Below, piece after piece: positions 10,070 through 17,794 of a DNA stretch of 64,000 nt. Numbering within the stretch: the first letter of the stretch is position 1; every line of letters begins with the position of its first letter. The notes below the pieces were generated by a model that saw nothing but the letters and a program-made list of their open reading frames with translations, was not told where the DNA came from and did not search any database. The DNA lies in contig NZ_ATDN01000006.1 in assembly GCF_004014805.1 (NCBI RefSeq), positions 1-64,000 of the forward strand. Reading direction: 5' to 3'. The stretch is from Mycolicibacterium elephantis DSM 44368. GTDB lineage: Bacteria; Actinomycetota; Actinomycetes; Mycobacteriales; Mycobacteriaceae. The translations under genes were made by a program, and so were the position numbers.

Positions 10070-11170
10070 ATGACCGAAGTGCCGACTCGGACGGAGGCGA
10101 TCCGCGTCGCCCTCATCGGTACCGGTAACTGCGGCAGCCTCGCGCTGCGGCAACTCGTCGAGGACGGCCGCTTCGATCTGACCGGCGTGTGGGTGTCCTC
10201 GGACGCCAAGGTCGGCAAGGATGCCGGCGAGCTCGCCGGGCTGGACGTCACCACCGGCGTCACCGCGATCAACGACCTCGACGCGATCATCGCCGCGAAA
10301 CCGGACTGCATCGTGTACTGCGCGATGGGCGACACGCGGCTGCCCCAGGCGATGGCCGACATGCGCAAGATCCTGGCCGCGGGCATCGACGTGGTCGGTT
10401 CCGCACCCGGGGTGCTGCAGTATCCCTGGCAGGTGATTCCCGACAAATACATCGAACGCATCGAGGACGCTGCGCGCCAAGGTGATTCCAGCGTGTTCAT
10501 CACCGGCGTCGACCCCGGTTTCGCCACCGATCTGCTGCCGTTCGCGCTGGCGGGCACGTGCCAGCGCATCGAGCAGATCCGCACCATGGAGATCGCCGAC
10601 TACGCCAGCTACGACGGGGCGACGGTGATGTTCGAGGTGATGGGCTTCGGCAACCAGATCGGCGACTTTCCGCTGCTGTTTCAGCCGGGTGTGCTCAGCA
10701 TCGCCTGGGGCACCGCGATCCGGCAGCTGGCCGCCGGCCTGGGCGTCGAGGTCGACGAGATCAAGGATTCGGTCGAACAGGAACCGGCCCCCGAGGATTT
10801 CGACGTGGCGGTGGGCACCATCAAGAAGGGCACCGTGGCCGCGCTGCGCTTCCAGATCGAGGGGATGGTCGAGGGCAAACCGGTGATCGTCGTCGAACAC
10901 GTCACCCGGTTGCGGCCGGACCTGCGCCCGGACTGGGCGCAGCCCGCGCAGCCAGGCGGCTCCTACCGCGTCGAGATCGTCGGTGAGCCGTCCTACGCGA
11001 TGGACATCTGCCCGACCAGCCGCAACGGTGACCACAACTACGCGGCGATCCTCGCCGCGGCCGGGCGCATCGTCAACGCCATCCCCGATGTTCTCGCGGC
11101 CCCACCGGGCATCCGGACCACACTGGACATGCCCCTTGTGACGGGTAAAGGCCTGCTGCGACTTAAGTAG
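10070..11170 (+). CDS. Dihydrodipicolinate-reductase-fold NAD(P)H dehydrogenase
   Basis: 366 residues with an N-terminal Rossmann domain (ALIGTGNCGSLALRQL near residue 14) of the DapB-like N-domain and a C-terminal domain seen in the family of 2,4-diaminopentanoate dehydrogenase-like proteins. The PDCIVYCAMGDTRLPQ and ITGVDPGFATDLLP segments are typical. The substrate is not known for most mycobacterial members; annotation as dihydrodipicolinate reductase would be wrong in function. Its KstR-type operator suggests induction with steroid or lipid catabolism. A GAAGGGAAG ribosome site precedes the ATG. It is followed 13 bases later by a HAD phosphatase, likely the same operon. Confidence 0.78.
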   Translation: MTEVPTRTEAIRVALIGTGNCGSLALRQLVEDGRFDLTGVWVSSDAKVGKDAGELAGLDVTTGVTAINDLDAIIAAKPDCIVYCAMGDTRLPQAMADMRKILAAGIDVVGSAPGVLQYPWQVIPDKYIERIEDAARQGDSSVFITGVDPGFATDLLPFALAGTCQRIEQIRTMEIADYASYDGATVMFEVMGFGNQIGDFPLLFQPGVLSIAWGTAIRQLAAGLGVEVDEIKDSVEQEPAPEDFDVAVGTIKKGTVAALRFQIEGMVEGKPVIVVEHVTRLRPDLRPDWAQPAQPGGSYRVEIVGEPSYAMDICPTSRNGDHNYAAILAAAGRIVNAIPDVLAAPPGIRTTLDMPLVTGKGLLRLK

Positions 11171-11183
11171 TCTGGAGCGCGAT

Positions 11184-11948
11184 ATGAGCGCCCAATCGGT
11201 GGCACCCGACCCGATCGCCGAGATCGCCGCCAGCCCGTCCGGCCCGCAGATCGGTGCGTTCTTCGATCTGGACGGCACGCTCGTCGACGGGTTCACCGCC
11301 ACCGCGCACGCCGCCGACCGCATCAGGCGCAGACAGGCGCGCATCGGCGAGGTGCTCGGCGTCGTCGAGGCGTCGCTGCGATATCGGTTCGGCCGCATGC
11401 AGTTCGAGCGACTGCTCACCAGGGCGGCCGGCTATCTTCGTGGGGAGTCGCTGGCCGAACTCGACATCCTCGGCGAGCGGCTGTTCGTCGAACGCGTGGC
11501 CGCGCGCGTCTTCCCCTACATGCACGAGATCGTGCAGGCGCATCAGCAGCGCGGCCACACCGTCGTGCTGAGCAGTTCGGCGCTGACCATTCACGCCGAG
11601 CCCGTTGCCCGCTTCCTCGGGATCGACCATGTGCTGTGCAACCGGTTCGAGCTTGACGACGCCGGTCTGCTGACCGGCCGGATTGCCAAGCCGGTGATCT
11701 GGGGGCGACGGAAATTCACTGCGGTGCACGGCTTCTGCGAGTCCAACGACATCGACCTGCAGCGCAGCTACTTCTACGCCGACGGCGACGAGGACGCCGC
11801 GCTGATGGTTCAGGTCGGCAACCCCAGGCCGGTCAACCCGCGCCCGCGGCTGGCCGCGATGGCCGCCGAACACGGCTGGCCCGTGTTGCGCGTCGCCGGG
11901 TCGCCGCGCCGACGCCGGTCGCTGCGCCGTCTCGTCGGCTACGACTGA
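11184..11948 (+). CDS. HAD-IB family phosphatase (SerB-like)
   Basis: 254 residues. The HAD motif I FFDLDGTLV (Asp28 and Asp30) is followed by motif II SSSA near 130, then the late YADGDEDAALM with the metal-binding acidic residues, giving the HAD-IB order seen in SerB and in phosphatase domains of lysophosphatidate-related proteins. A phosphate monoester hydrolase, perhaps for a phospholipid or sugar phosphate, is likely. The tail is Arg-rich (GSPRRRRSLRR), which could associate with membrane or nucleic acid. Thirteen bases separate it from the upstream dehydrogenase, so the two are probably one transcript. Confidence 0.83.
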   Translation: MSAQSVAPDPIAEIAASPSGPQIGAFFDLDGTLVDGFTATAHAADRIRRRQARIGEVLGVVEASLRYRFGRMQFERLLTRAAGYLRGESLAELDILGERLFVERVAARVFPYMHEIVQAHQQRGHTVVLSSSALTIHAEPVARFLGIDHVLCNRFELDDAGLLTGRIAKPVIWGRRKFTAVHGFCESNDIDLQRSYFYADGDEDAALMVQVGNPRPVNPRPRLAAMAAEHGWPVLRVAGSPRRRRSLRRLVGYD

Positions 11949-12017
11949 CTGATGCCCGTAGTGCCTCCGGAGTGCGACACCCCGGCCCGAGTGGTTGACG
12001 CAGCGCCTACGCTAAAC

Positions 12018-12031
12018 TAGAACACGTTTCA
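12018..12031. promoter_or_regulatory. KstR-type operator (TAGAACACGTTTCA)
   Basis: A full match to TnnAACnnGTTnnA, 30 bases before the ATG of the nitronate monooxygenase. Its position just upstream of the coding start is typical for a repressor site. Confidence 0.7.
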
Positions 12032-12061
12032 ATTCGTGAAGCGCCCTATCGAGGAGCCGGC

Positions 12062-13195
12062 ATGCACACCCCCATCTGCGACGAACTCAACATCGAGTTC
12101 CCGATTTTCGCCTTCACCCACTGCCGCGACGTCGTCGTCGCCGTGAGCAAGGCCGGCGGGTTCGGCGTGCTCGGCGCCGTCGGCTTCACCCCGGAGCAGC
12201 TCGAGATCGAGTTGAAATGGATCGACGAGAACATCGGCGATCATCCCTACGGCGTGGACATCGTCATCCCGAACAAGTACGAGGGCATGGACGCCACCGA
12301 CCTGTCCCCCGAGGTGCTCAAGAAGACGCTGAACGACCTCGTCCCCCAGGAGCACATCGACTTCGCCAAGAAGATCCTGGCCGACCACGGCGTGCCGGTC
12401 GAGCACAGCGACGACGACGCGCTGCAGTTGCTCGGCTGGACCGAGGCGACGGCCACCCCACAGGTCGAGGTGGCGCTGCAGCACCCGAAGTGCACGCTGA
12501 TCGCGAACGCGCTCGGTACACCGCCCGCCGACATGATCAAGCACATCCACGAGACCGGCCGCAAGGTCGCCGCGCTGTGTGGCTCGCCGTCGCAGGCGCG
12601 CAAGCACGCCGACGCCGGGGTGGACATCATCATCGCCCAAGGCGGTGAGGCCGGCGGCCACTGCGGCGAGATCGGCTCGATCGTGCTCTGGCCGCAGGTG
12701 GTCAAGGAGGTCGCGCCGCGCCCGGTGCTCGCGGCAGGCGGAATCGGCAGCGGGCAGCAGATCGCCGCCGCGCTGGCCTTGGGCGCGCAAGGCGCGTGGA
12801 CCGGCTCGCAGTGGGTGATGGTCGAAGAGTCCGAACACACGCCCGTCCAGCATGCCGCCTACGCCAAGGCCACCAGCAAGGACACCGTGCGCAGCCGGTC
12901 GTTCACCGGCAAGCCGGCGCGGATGCTGCGCAACGAGTGGACCGAGGCGTGGGAGCATCCGGACAACCCGAAGCCGCTGGGGATGCCGCTGCAGTACATG
13001 GTGTCGGGCATGGCGGTGGCCGCCACTCACAAGTACCCCAACGAAAGCGTCGACGTCGCGTTCAACCCGATCGGCCAGGTGGTCGGCCAGTTCACCAAGG
13101 TGGAGAAGTCCGCCGCGGTGATCGAGCGTTGGGTACAGGAGTACCTCGAGGCCACCAACCGGCTCAACGAGATCAACGAGGCGGCTTCCGTTTAA
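12062..13195 (+). CDS. Nitronate monooxygenase / NPD-type flavoprotein
   Basis: 377 residues of the 2-nitropropane dioxygenase-like TIM-barrel family. The phosphate-binding IIAQGGEAGGHCGEIGSI near residues 195-215 and LAAGGIGSGQQIAAALALGA near 225-245 contact FMN. It is longer than typical class I enzymes and opens with MHTPICDELNIEFPIFAF, as in a mycobacterial subgroup (I recall Rv1533 and Rv1894c) related to IpdC, the flavin reductase of steroid C/D-ring breakdown. The operator at 12018 agrees with lipid or steroid regulation. Whether it oxidises nitronates or acts as a reductase on a CoA thioester is open. Confidence 0.85.
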   Translation: MHTPICDELNIEFPIFAFTHCRDVVVAVSKAGGFGVLGAVGFTPEQLEIELKWIDENIGDHPYGVDIVIPNKYEGMDATDLSPEVLKKTLNDLVPQEHIDFAKKILADHGVPVEHSDDDALQLLGWTEATATPQVEVALQHPKCTLIANALGTPPADMIKHIHETGRKVAALCGSPSQARKHADAGVDIIIAQGGEAGGHCGEIGSIVLWPQVVKEVAPRPVLAAGGIGSGQQIAAALALGAQGAWTGSQWVMVEESEHTPVQHAAYAKATSKDTVRSRSFTGKPARMLRNEWTEAWEHPDNPKPLGMPLQYMVSGMAVAATHKYPNESVDVAFNPIGQVVGQFTKVEKSAAVIERWVQEYLEATNRLNEINEAASV

Positions 13196-13197
13196 CT

Positions 13198-13260
13198 CGC
13201 GGCCCCGCCGCGTGCGTCTGATTCGAGACCCCGCCGCGGGCGTCTGATTCGCGGCCCCGG
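13198..13260 (+). repeat. 26-bp tandem repeat, 2.4 copies
   Basis: Two units of 26 bases at 13198-13223 and 13224-13249 differ at three positions and share GCGTCTGATT; an 11-base partial third unit follows. The repeat fills the spacer between the nitronate monooxygenase stop and the small membrane protein. It is non-coding as far as I can see. Confidence 0.75.
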
Positions 13261-13274
13261 GTACTCCCCCTCGC

Positions 13275-13610
13275 ATGAAGCACTTTCGGCGATGGGGCGC
13301 GGTCTATGTGCTGTTGCTGCTGTTCATCGGATCGTGGCTGGGGCAGTTCTTCACCCAGCTCGCGGAGTTCACCGCCACGCAGCAACAGCACGGTCAGCCG
13401 TTCCAATGGGGCGAGTACCTGCACACGTTCTTTGCCGCCACGTTCGAGAACTGGCAGAGCGAGTGGCTGCAACTGATCTTCCAGGCGATCCTGCTGCTGG
13501 GCGCCAAGCACTGGCTTTTCAAGGTCGACGCTGAAGACCTCGAACGCATCGAGGCCAAGATCGACGAGGTCAAGGACCGGCTGGGCCTGCCGACTCCCCC
13601 GCCGGCCTGA
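13275..13610 (+). CDS. Small membrane protein (DUF6766-like)
   Basis: 111 residues. A hydrophobic segment VYVLLLLFIGSWLGQFF is at residues 10-26, a second, IFQAILLLGAKHWLF, is near 75. Between them are FQWGEYL and FENWQSEWLQL, motifs of the DUF6766 family of small two-helix membrane proteins. The C-terminus is a charged amphipathic helix (EDLERIEAKIDEVKDRLG) ending in a Pro-rich tail. The function of the family is not known. It stands alone between the tandem repeat and the TetR operon. Confidence 0.7.
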   Translation: MKHFRRWGAVYVLLLLFIGSWLGQFFTQLAEFTATQQQHGQPFQWGEYLHTFFAATFENWQSEWLQLIFQAILLLGAKHWLFKVDAEDLERIEAKIDEVKDRLGLPTPPPA

Positions 13611-13654
13611 TCGAAAAGCGACTGTCGCCGGGGTCTGGTGCGTCGCCCCGCGAT

Positions 13655-13674
13655 TATGTAAGGTGACATACATA
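13655..13674. promoter_or_regulatory. Inverted repeat TATGTA-N8-TACATA, likely TetR operator
   Basis: A perfect 6+6 inverted repeat with an 8-base spacer, ending 23 bases upstream of the TetR gene start. Size and place are those of an autoregulatory TetR operator, so it probably controls the whole TetR / oxidoreductase operon. Confidence 0.55.
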
Positions 13675-13697
13675 GTCACGGACGGAAGGGTTCGGAC

Positions 13698-14288
13698 ATG
13701 CCCAGCCCCCGAGAGCGGATGGTTGTCTCCGCGGCGCTGCTGATCCGCGAACGCGGAGCGCACCCGACCGCCATCGCCGACGTCCTCGAACACAGCGGCG
13801 CCCCACGCGGCTCCGCGTACCACTACTTCCCCGGCGGCCGCACCCAACTGCTATGTGAGGCAATCGATTACGCCAGCGAGCGCGTCGCTGCCCGAATCGC
13901 GAAGGGCCGCAGTGGAGTCGAGATCCTCGACGGGCTCGTCACGGGCTTTCGCAAGCAACTCATCGACACCGACTACCGGGCCGGATGTCCCGTCGTCGCC
14001 GTCAGTGTCGAGGCCGGCGATTCCGCCAAACAGGAACAGGCCGCACCGGTGCTCGAGCGCGCCGGCGCGGCTTTCGGTCGGTGGACCGAACTCATCGCGG
14101 CGCAACTGGTCGCGGACGGGCTGTCCAGGGAACGCGCTGACGAACTCGCCATGCTGATCACCACCGCGATCGAGGGGGCGATCGTGGTGGCCCGCGCCTC
14201 CCGCGACGTGAAACCGCTCGATCTCGTGCACGGCCAACTGCGGGCGCTGTTGCAGGCGTCGGCGCCGGAAAGGAAGTCGCAACGATGA
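13698..14288 (+). CDS. TetR/AcrR-family regulator
   Basis: 196 residues. The N-terminal helix-turn-helix (about 8-55) has the TAIADVLEHSGAPRGSAYHYFP signature of the YxaF/LmrA branch. The C-terminal ligand domain has GCPVVAVSVEAGD near residue 95, also typical of that branch. Its last four bases overlap the start of the molybdopterin oxidoreductase (ATGA), so the two are translationally coupled. This matches the pair Rv0196-Rv0197 that I recall in H37Rv, suggesting a conserved regulator-enzyme unit. It likely represses its own operon through the repeat at 13655-13674. Confidence 0.85.
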   Translation: MPSPRERMVVSAALLIRERGAHPTAIADVLEHSGAPRGSAYHYFPGGRTQLLCEAIDYASERVAARIAKGRSGVEILDGLVTGFRKQLIDTDYRAGCPVVAVSVEAGDSAKQEQAAPVLERAGAAFGRWTELIAAQLVADGLSRERADELAMLITTAIEGAIVVARASRDVKPLDLVHGQLRALLQASAPERKSQR

Positions 14289-16552
14289 CCGCTGATGTCG
14301 CCTCCGCCGCAACCCCCCGTGAGCAATGGCAGCCGACGGCCTGCATCCTGTGCGAATGCAACTGCGGCATCGTGGTGCAACTCGACGACCGAAGGTTGAC
14401 CAAGATCCGTGGCGACAAAGCGCATCCGGCCTCTCAGGGCTACACGTGCAACAAGGCGTTACGGCTGGACCACTACCAGAACAACCGCGGTCGGCTGACC
14501 TCGCCACTGCGGCGACGGCCCGACGGCGAATACGAGGAGATCGACTGGGACACCGCGATTTCCGAGATCGCCGCCGGCTTCAAGGACATCGCTGAGCGTT
14601 TCGGCGGCGACAAGATCTTCTACTACGGCGGCGGCGGTCAGGGCAACCACCTCGGCGGCGCCTACAGCGGGGCGTTCCTCAAGGCGCTGGGCGCGCGGTA
14701 CCGGTCCAACGCCCTGGCGCAGGAGAAGACCGGCGAGGCCTGGGTCGACGCCCATCTCTACGGCGGCCACACGCGAGGCGAGTTCGAGCATGCCGAGGTG
14801 TCGGTGTTCGTTGGGAAGAACCCGTGGATGTCGCAGAGTTTCCCGCGGGCGCGGGTGGTGCTCAACGACATCGCGAAGGACCCGCTGCGCTCGATGATCG
14901 TCATCGATCCGGTTGTCACCGACACCGCCAAGATGGCCGACTTCCATCTGCGCGTGCGGCCGGGAACCGACGCCTGGTGCCTGGCCGCCCTTGTGGGCGT
15001 GCTGGTTCAGGAAAACCTCTGCGACGAAGCGTTTCTGGCCGAGCACGTCACCGGCGTCGAACCGGTGCGCGACGTGCTGCGCGACATCCCGGTTGCCGAC
15101 TACGCCCAGCGCTGCGGCGTCGACGAGGAACTGATCCGGGTGGCGGCGCGGCGGATCGGCACGGCCGACAGCGTCGCGGTGTTTGAGGATCTCGGAGTTC
15201 AGCAGGCGCCCAACAGCACGTTGTGTTCCTACTTGGACAAGCTGCTGTGGATACTGACCGGAAACTTCGCCAAACGCGGCGGGCAGCACCTGCATTCGTC
15301 GTTCGGCCCATTGCTGCGCCATGCGCCCGAGATCGGCCGGACCCCGGTGACCGGCGCACCGATCATCGGTGGCCTGGTGCCGGGAAATGTGGTGCCCGAA
15401 GAGATCCTGACCGACCACCCGGACCGATTCCGGGCGATGATCGTCGAGAGCAGCAACCCGGCGCATTCGCTGGCCAATTCCGCGGCGTGTCGCGAGGCCT
15501 TCCGGTCGTTGGACCTGCTGGTGGTCATCGACGTCGCGATGACCGAAACCGCCCGGTTGGCCCATTACGTGTTGCCCGCGGCCAGTCAGTTCGAGAAGGC
15601 CGAGGCGACGTTCTTCAACCTGGAGTTCCCGCACAACACTTTTCACCTACGGCACCCGCTGATGGACCCGCTGCCGGGCACCTTGCCCGAAGCCGAGATC
15701 TGGGCACGGCTGGTGCGCGGACTCGGCGTCGTCGACGAGGCGGAGCTGGCGCCGTTGCGCGCGGCGGCGAAACAGGGCCGCGCCGAGTTCGCCGAGGCGT
15801 TCCTGCACGCGGTGGGCTCCTCGCCGATGCTGGGCAAGGTGTTGCCGTACGTGCTGTACGAGACGCTCGGACCGACACTGCCCGAAGGGCTTTCGAGTGC
15901 AGCCGCGCTGTGGGGGCTGGCGCTGAAAGCGGCGCTCGCCTACCCCGAGGCGGTCCGGCGCGCCGGGTACGCCGACGGCAACGCGCTGTTCGACGCGATC
16001 CTGGCCAGCCCGTCGGGGCTGACGTTCACGGTGCACGAGTACGCGGAGGACTTCGAGCTGATCTCGCACCCCGACCGCAAGATCGCCCTGCACATGCCCC
16101 AGATGCTCGACGAGATCCGCGCCCTCGCCGCGTCCGCGCCCACGTTGACCAGCCCGGAGTTCCCGATCGTGTTGTCTGTGGGCGAGCGCCGTGCCTACAC
16201 GGCCAACGACATCCTTCGCGATCCCTCCTGGCGCAAACGCGATCGCGACGGTGCGCTACGGGTCAGCGTCGAGGATGCCGAGGCGCTCGGGTTGAGCAAC
16301 GGCGGCCGCGCCCGCATCACCACCGCCGCAGGCATCGCCGAAGCGACCGTGGAGATCAGCGAGGCCATGCTCCCCGGCCACACGTCACTGCCCAACGGGT
16401 ACGGCCTCGACTTCGAAACCGAGGACGGCGGAACCCATGTCGCCGGCGTCGCGCCCAACGCGCTGACCTCGACCCGGTGGCGGGACGCGTACTCCGCGAC
16501 GCCCTGGCACAAGCATGTGCCGGCGCGCATCGAACCGGTCCCGGTGCACTGA
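14285..16552 (+). CDS. Molybdopterin-dependent oxidoreductase with [4Fe-4S] site
   Basis: 755 residues of the DMSO-reductase superfamily. The N-terminal cluster motif is C20-x2-C23-x3-C27-x27-C55, which holds a 4Fe-4S. The central bis-MGD domains follow (VGKNPWMSQSFPRAR, IDPVVTDTAKMADFHLRVRPGTDAW, ILTGNFAKRGGQH), then the C-terminal dinucleotide-binding domain (about 620-755). No twin-arginine or Sec signal, so it is cytoplasmic. It resembles Rv0197 rather than a well-studied formate dehydrogenase or nitrate reductase. At the place where a Cys or Sec normally binds Mo (region 141-160) there is no cysteine. Substrate unknown. Confidence 0.85.
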   Translation: MTADVASAATPREQWQPTACILCECNCGIVVQLDDRRLTKIRGDKAHPASQGYTCNKALRLDHYQNNRGRLTSPLRRRPDGEYEEIDWDTAISEIAAGFKDIAERFGGDKIFYYGGGGQGNHLGGAYSGAFLKALGARYRSNALAQEKTGEAWVDAHLYGGHTRGEFEHAEVSVFVGKNPWMSQSFPRARVVLNDIAKDPLRSMIVIDPVVTDTAKMADFHLRVRPGTDAWCLAALVGVLVQENLCDEAFLAEHVTGVEPVRDVLRDIPVADYAQRCGVDEELIRVAARRIGTADSVAVFEDLGVQQAPNSTLCSYLDKLLWILTGNFAKRGGQHLHSSFGPLLRHAPEIGRTPVTGAPIIGGLVPGNVVPEEILTDHPDRFRAMIVESSNPAHSLANSAACREAFRSLDLLVVIDVAMTETARLAHYVLPAASQFEKAEATFFNLEFPHNTFHLRHPLMDPLPGTLPEAEIWARLVRGLGVVDEAELAPLRAAAKQGRAEFAEAFLHAVGSSPMLGKVLPYVLYETLGPTLPEGLSSAAALWGLALKAALAYPEAVRRAGYADGNALFDAILASPSGLTFTVHEYAEDFELISHPDRKIALHMPQMLDEIRALAASAPTLTSPEFPIVLSVGERRAYTANDILRDPSWRKRDRDGALRVSVEDAEALGLSNGGRARITTAAGIAEATVEISEAMLPGHTSLPNGYGLDFETEDGGTHVAGVAPNALTSTRWRDAYSATPWHKHVPARIEPVPVH

Positions 16553-16554
16553 CC

Positions 16555-17022
16555 ATGGGCGTCCGCCAGACCACACCGGTCGCCGACATCAGGACGGTGA
16601 GCAAACTGTCGCGGATCGACTACGCGGACGCGTTTGTCGTCGATGTCGCATCGCCACAGGCGCGCTCGGCCGAACAGTGGATGCGGGTGATTCTCGAAGA
16701 TGCACCGACGGTCGTACGGGCGCGGCTGCTTTCGGGCTGGAAGTCGCTGGGGCTCAAGGACGCCGCCGAACCCTCGCTGCTCGGCTGGCAGATCCACGAC
16801 AGCGCACCCGATTACGTGCTGCTGGGCCGGAACTCGTGGGTCGGAATGCCCGGTGAGCTGTTGCTGCGCCGCACCGAGCGCGATCTGTTGTTCGCGACGT
16901 TCGTGCGATTCGGCAACCCGATCGTCCGGATGCTGTGGGCGGCCGTGAAACCGACGCATGTGAAAACGGTGAAGTCCCTACTCGAGGACACCGTGCGTCG
17001 CACACAGCCGGCCGACAACTAG
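16555..17022 (+). CDS. DUF2867-like / SRPBCC-type small protein
   Basis: A 155-residue protein starting two bases after the oxidoreductase stop, so clearly in the same operon. Segments such as IDYADAFVVDV, WMRVILEDAPTVVRARL and YVLLGRNSWVGMPGELLLRR suggest a beta-rich ligand-binding fold like the DUF2867 group. No membrane segment or metal motif is visible. A role linked to the molybdoenzyme is inferred only from position. The ribosome site is weak, as expected for a coupled downstream gene. Confidence 0.65.
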   Translation: MGVRQTTPVADIRTVSKLSRIDYADAFVVDVASPQARSAEQWMRVILEDAPTVVRARLLSGWKSLGLKDAAEPSLLGWQIHDSAPDYVLLGRNSWVGMPGELLLRRTERDLLFATFVRFGNPIVRMLWAAVKPTHVKTVKSLLEDTVRRTQPADN

Positions 17023-17026
17023 CCGG

Positions 17027-17578
17027 TCACGGTGCCGGTGCCGGTGCGGGTGCGGCTGCCGGCGGCACGTCGGTCGGAGCCGGTGCGGTCACCGGCTGCG
17101 GTGGCGTCGGGTTGGCCGACATGCCCGGTGGCGGGGTGGCATTGGAACTGAGCGGCCGCTGCGTCAGCAGCAGCAGGGCGTCCTCGCCGCTGACCTCCTG
17201 GGTCCGCACCGCCTGCCACAGCTCGCGAAGGTAGGTTAGCCCGCTGCCCTGCCGGTTCACCGGCGTCAAGGTGGTGCCGGGCGGCAGGTTCTCGGGACTC
17301 GACAGATGCGGTGTACCTTCCACCGGCGCCGCCGCCTGGGTGGAAACCTCTTCCGCGGCCGGTGGCGCGGCCGGTGCCGGCGCAGGCGCAGCCGCCACGG
17401 GCTGTGCGGGCGGAGCGGGAATTGTCTGCGCGGCAACGGGCGCCGGCGGGGGTGGTGCGGGGGGCGTGGGCGTGACCGGGCTGGCCAGAGCCGACGGTGC
17501 TCCGAGCGTCAGTGCGGTGATCAGGCCGAGACCTCCGGTGGCGACCGCGAGCGCCTTGGCATCGATGTCGAACCTCAC
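17027..17578 (-). CDS. Secreted Pro/Ala-rich protein
   Basis: 183 residues starting at a GTG with AAGGGGG upstream. Residues 1-33 are a signal peptide (VATGGLGLITALTLGAPSALA) with an Ala-x-Ala-like cut site. The next 60 residues are almost wholly Pro, Ala and Val, and the C-terminus is again Pro/Ala repeats (AAAPAPAPAP). A central, more ordered part (about 90-145) has a helical LTYLRELWQAVRTQEV. Such Pro-rich exported proteins are frequent in mycobacterial cell walls; function unknown. It is divergent from CYP125. Confidence 0.72.
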   Translation of the reverse strand: MRFDIDAKALAVATGGLGLITALTLGAPSALASPVTPTPPAPPPPAPVAAQTIPAPPAQPVAAAPAPAPAAPPAAEEVSTQAAAPVEGTPHLSSPENLPPGTTLTPVNRQGSGLTYLRELWQAVRTQEVSGEDALLLLTQRPLSSNATPPPGMSANPTPPQPVTAPAPTDVPPAAAPAPAPAP

Positions 17579-17688
17579 GCGTGCCCCCTTCCGGATCTCA
17601 CAGGCGACGTCACTGGGTGAATATGCCGGACCGATGAAATTGTTACACCTGTGTCGCCAGTGACCAAGAGGTCAATTCGCGAGCGCGT

Positions 17689-17702
17689 CAGAACACGTTT
17701 CA
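17689..17702. promoter_or_regulatory. Near-match KstR-type operator (CAGAACACGTTTCA)
   Basis: Differs from TnnAACnnGTTnnA only at the first base (C for T). It lies in the 216-base spacer between the secreted Pro-rich protein and CYP125, 92 bases before the P450 start. Because CYP125 genes are classic KstR targets, this is a plausible functional site. Confidence 0.55.
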
Positions 17703-17794
17703 CTTCCGAAATCACCCAACACGCTTCAACGGGCTCAACTGTGGTGTAGCAATGCGGTAGGCGTACTAGATCCCGTCATGGGAGGAATGCATCC

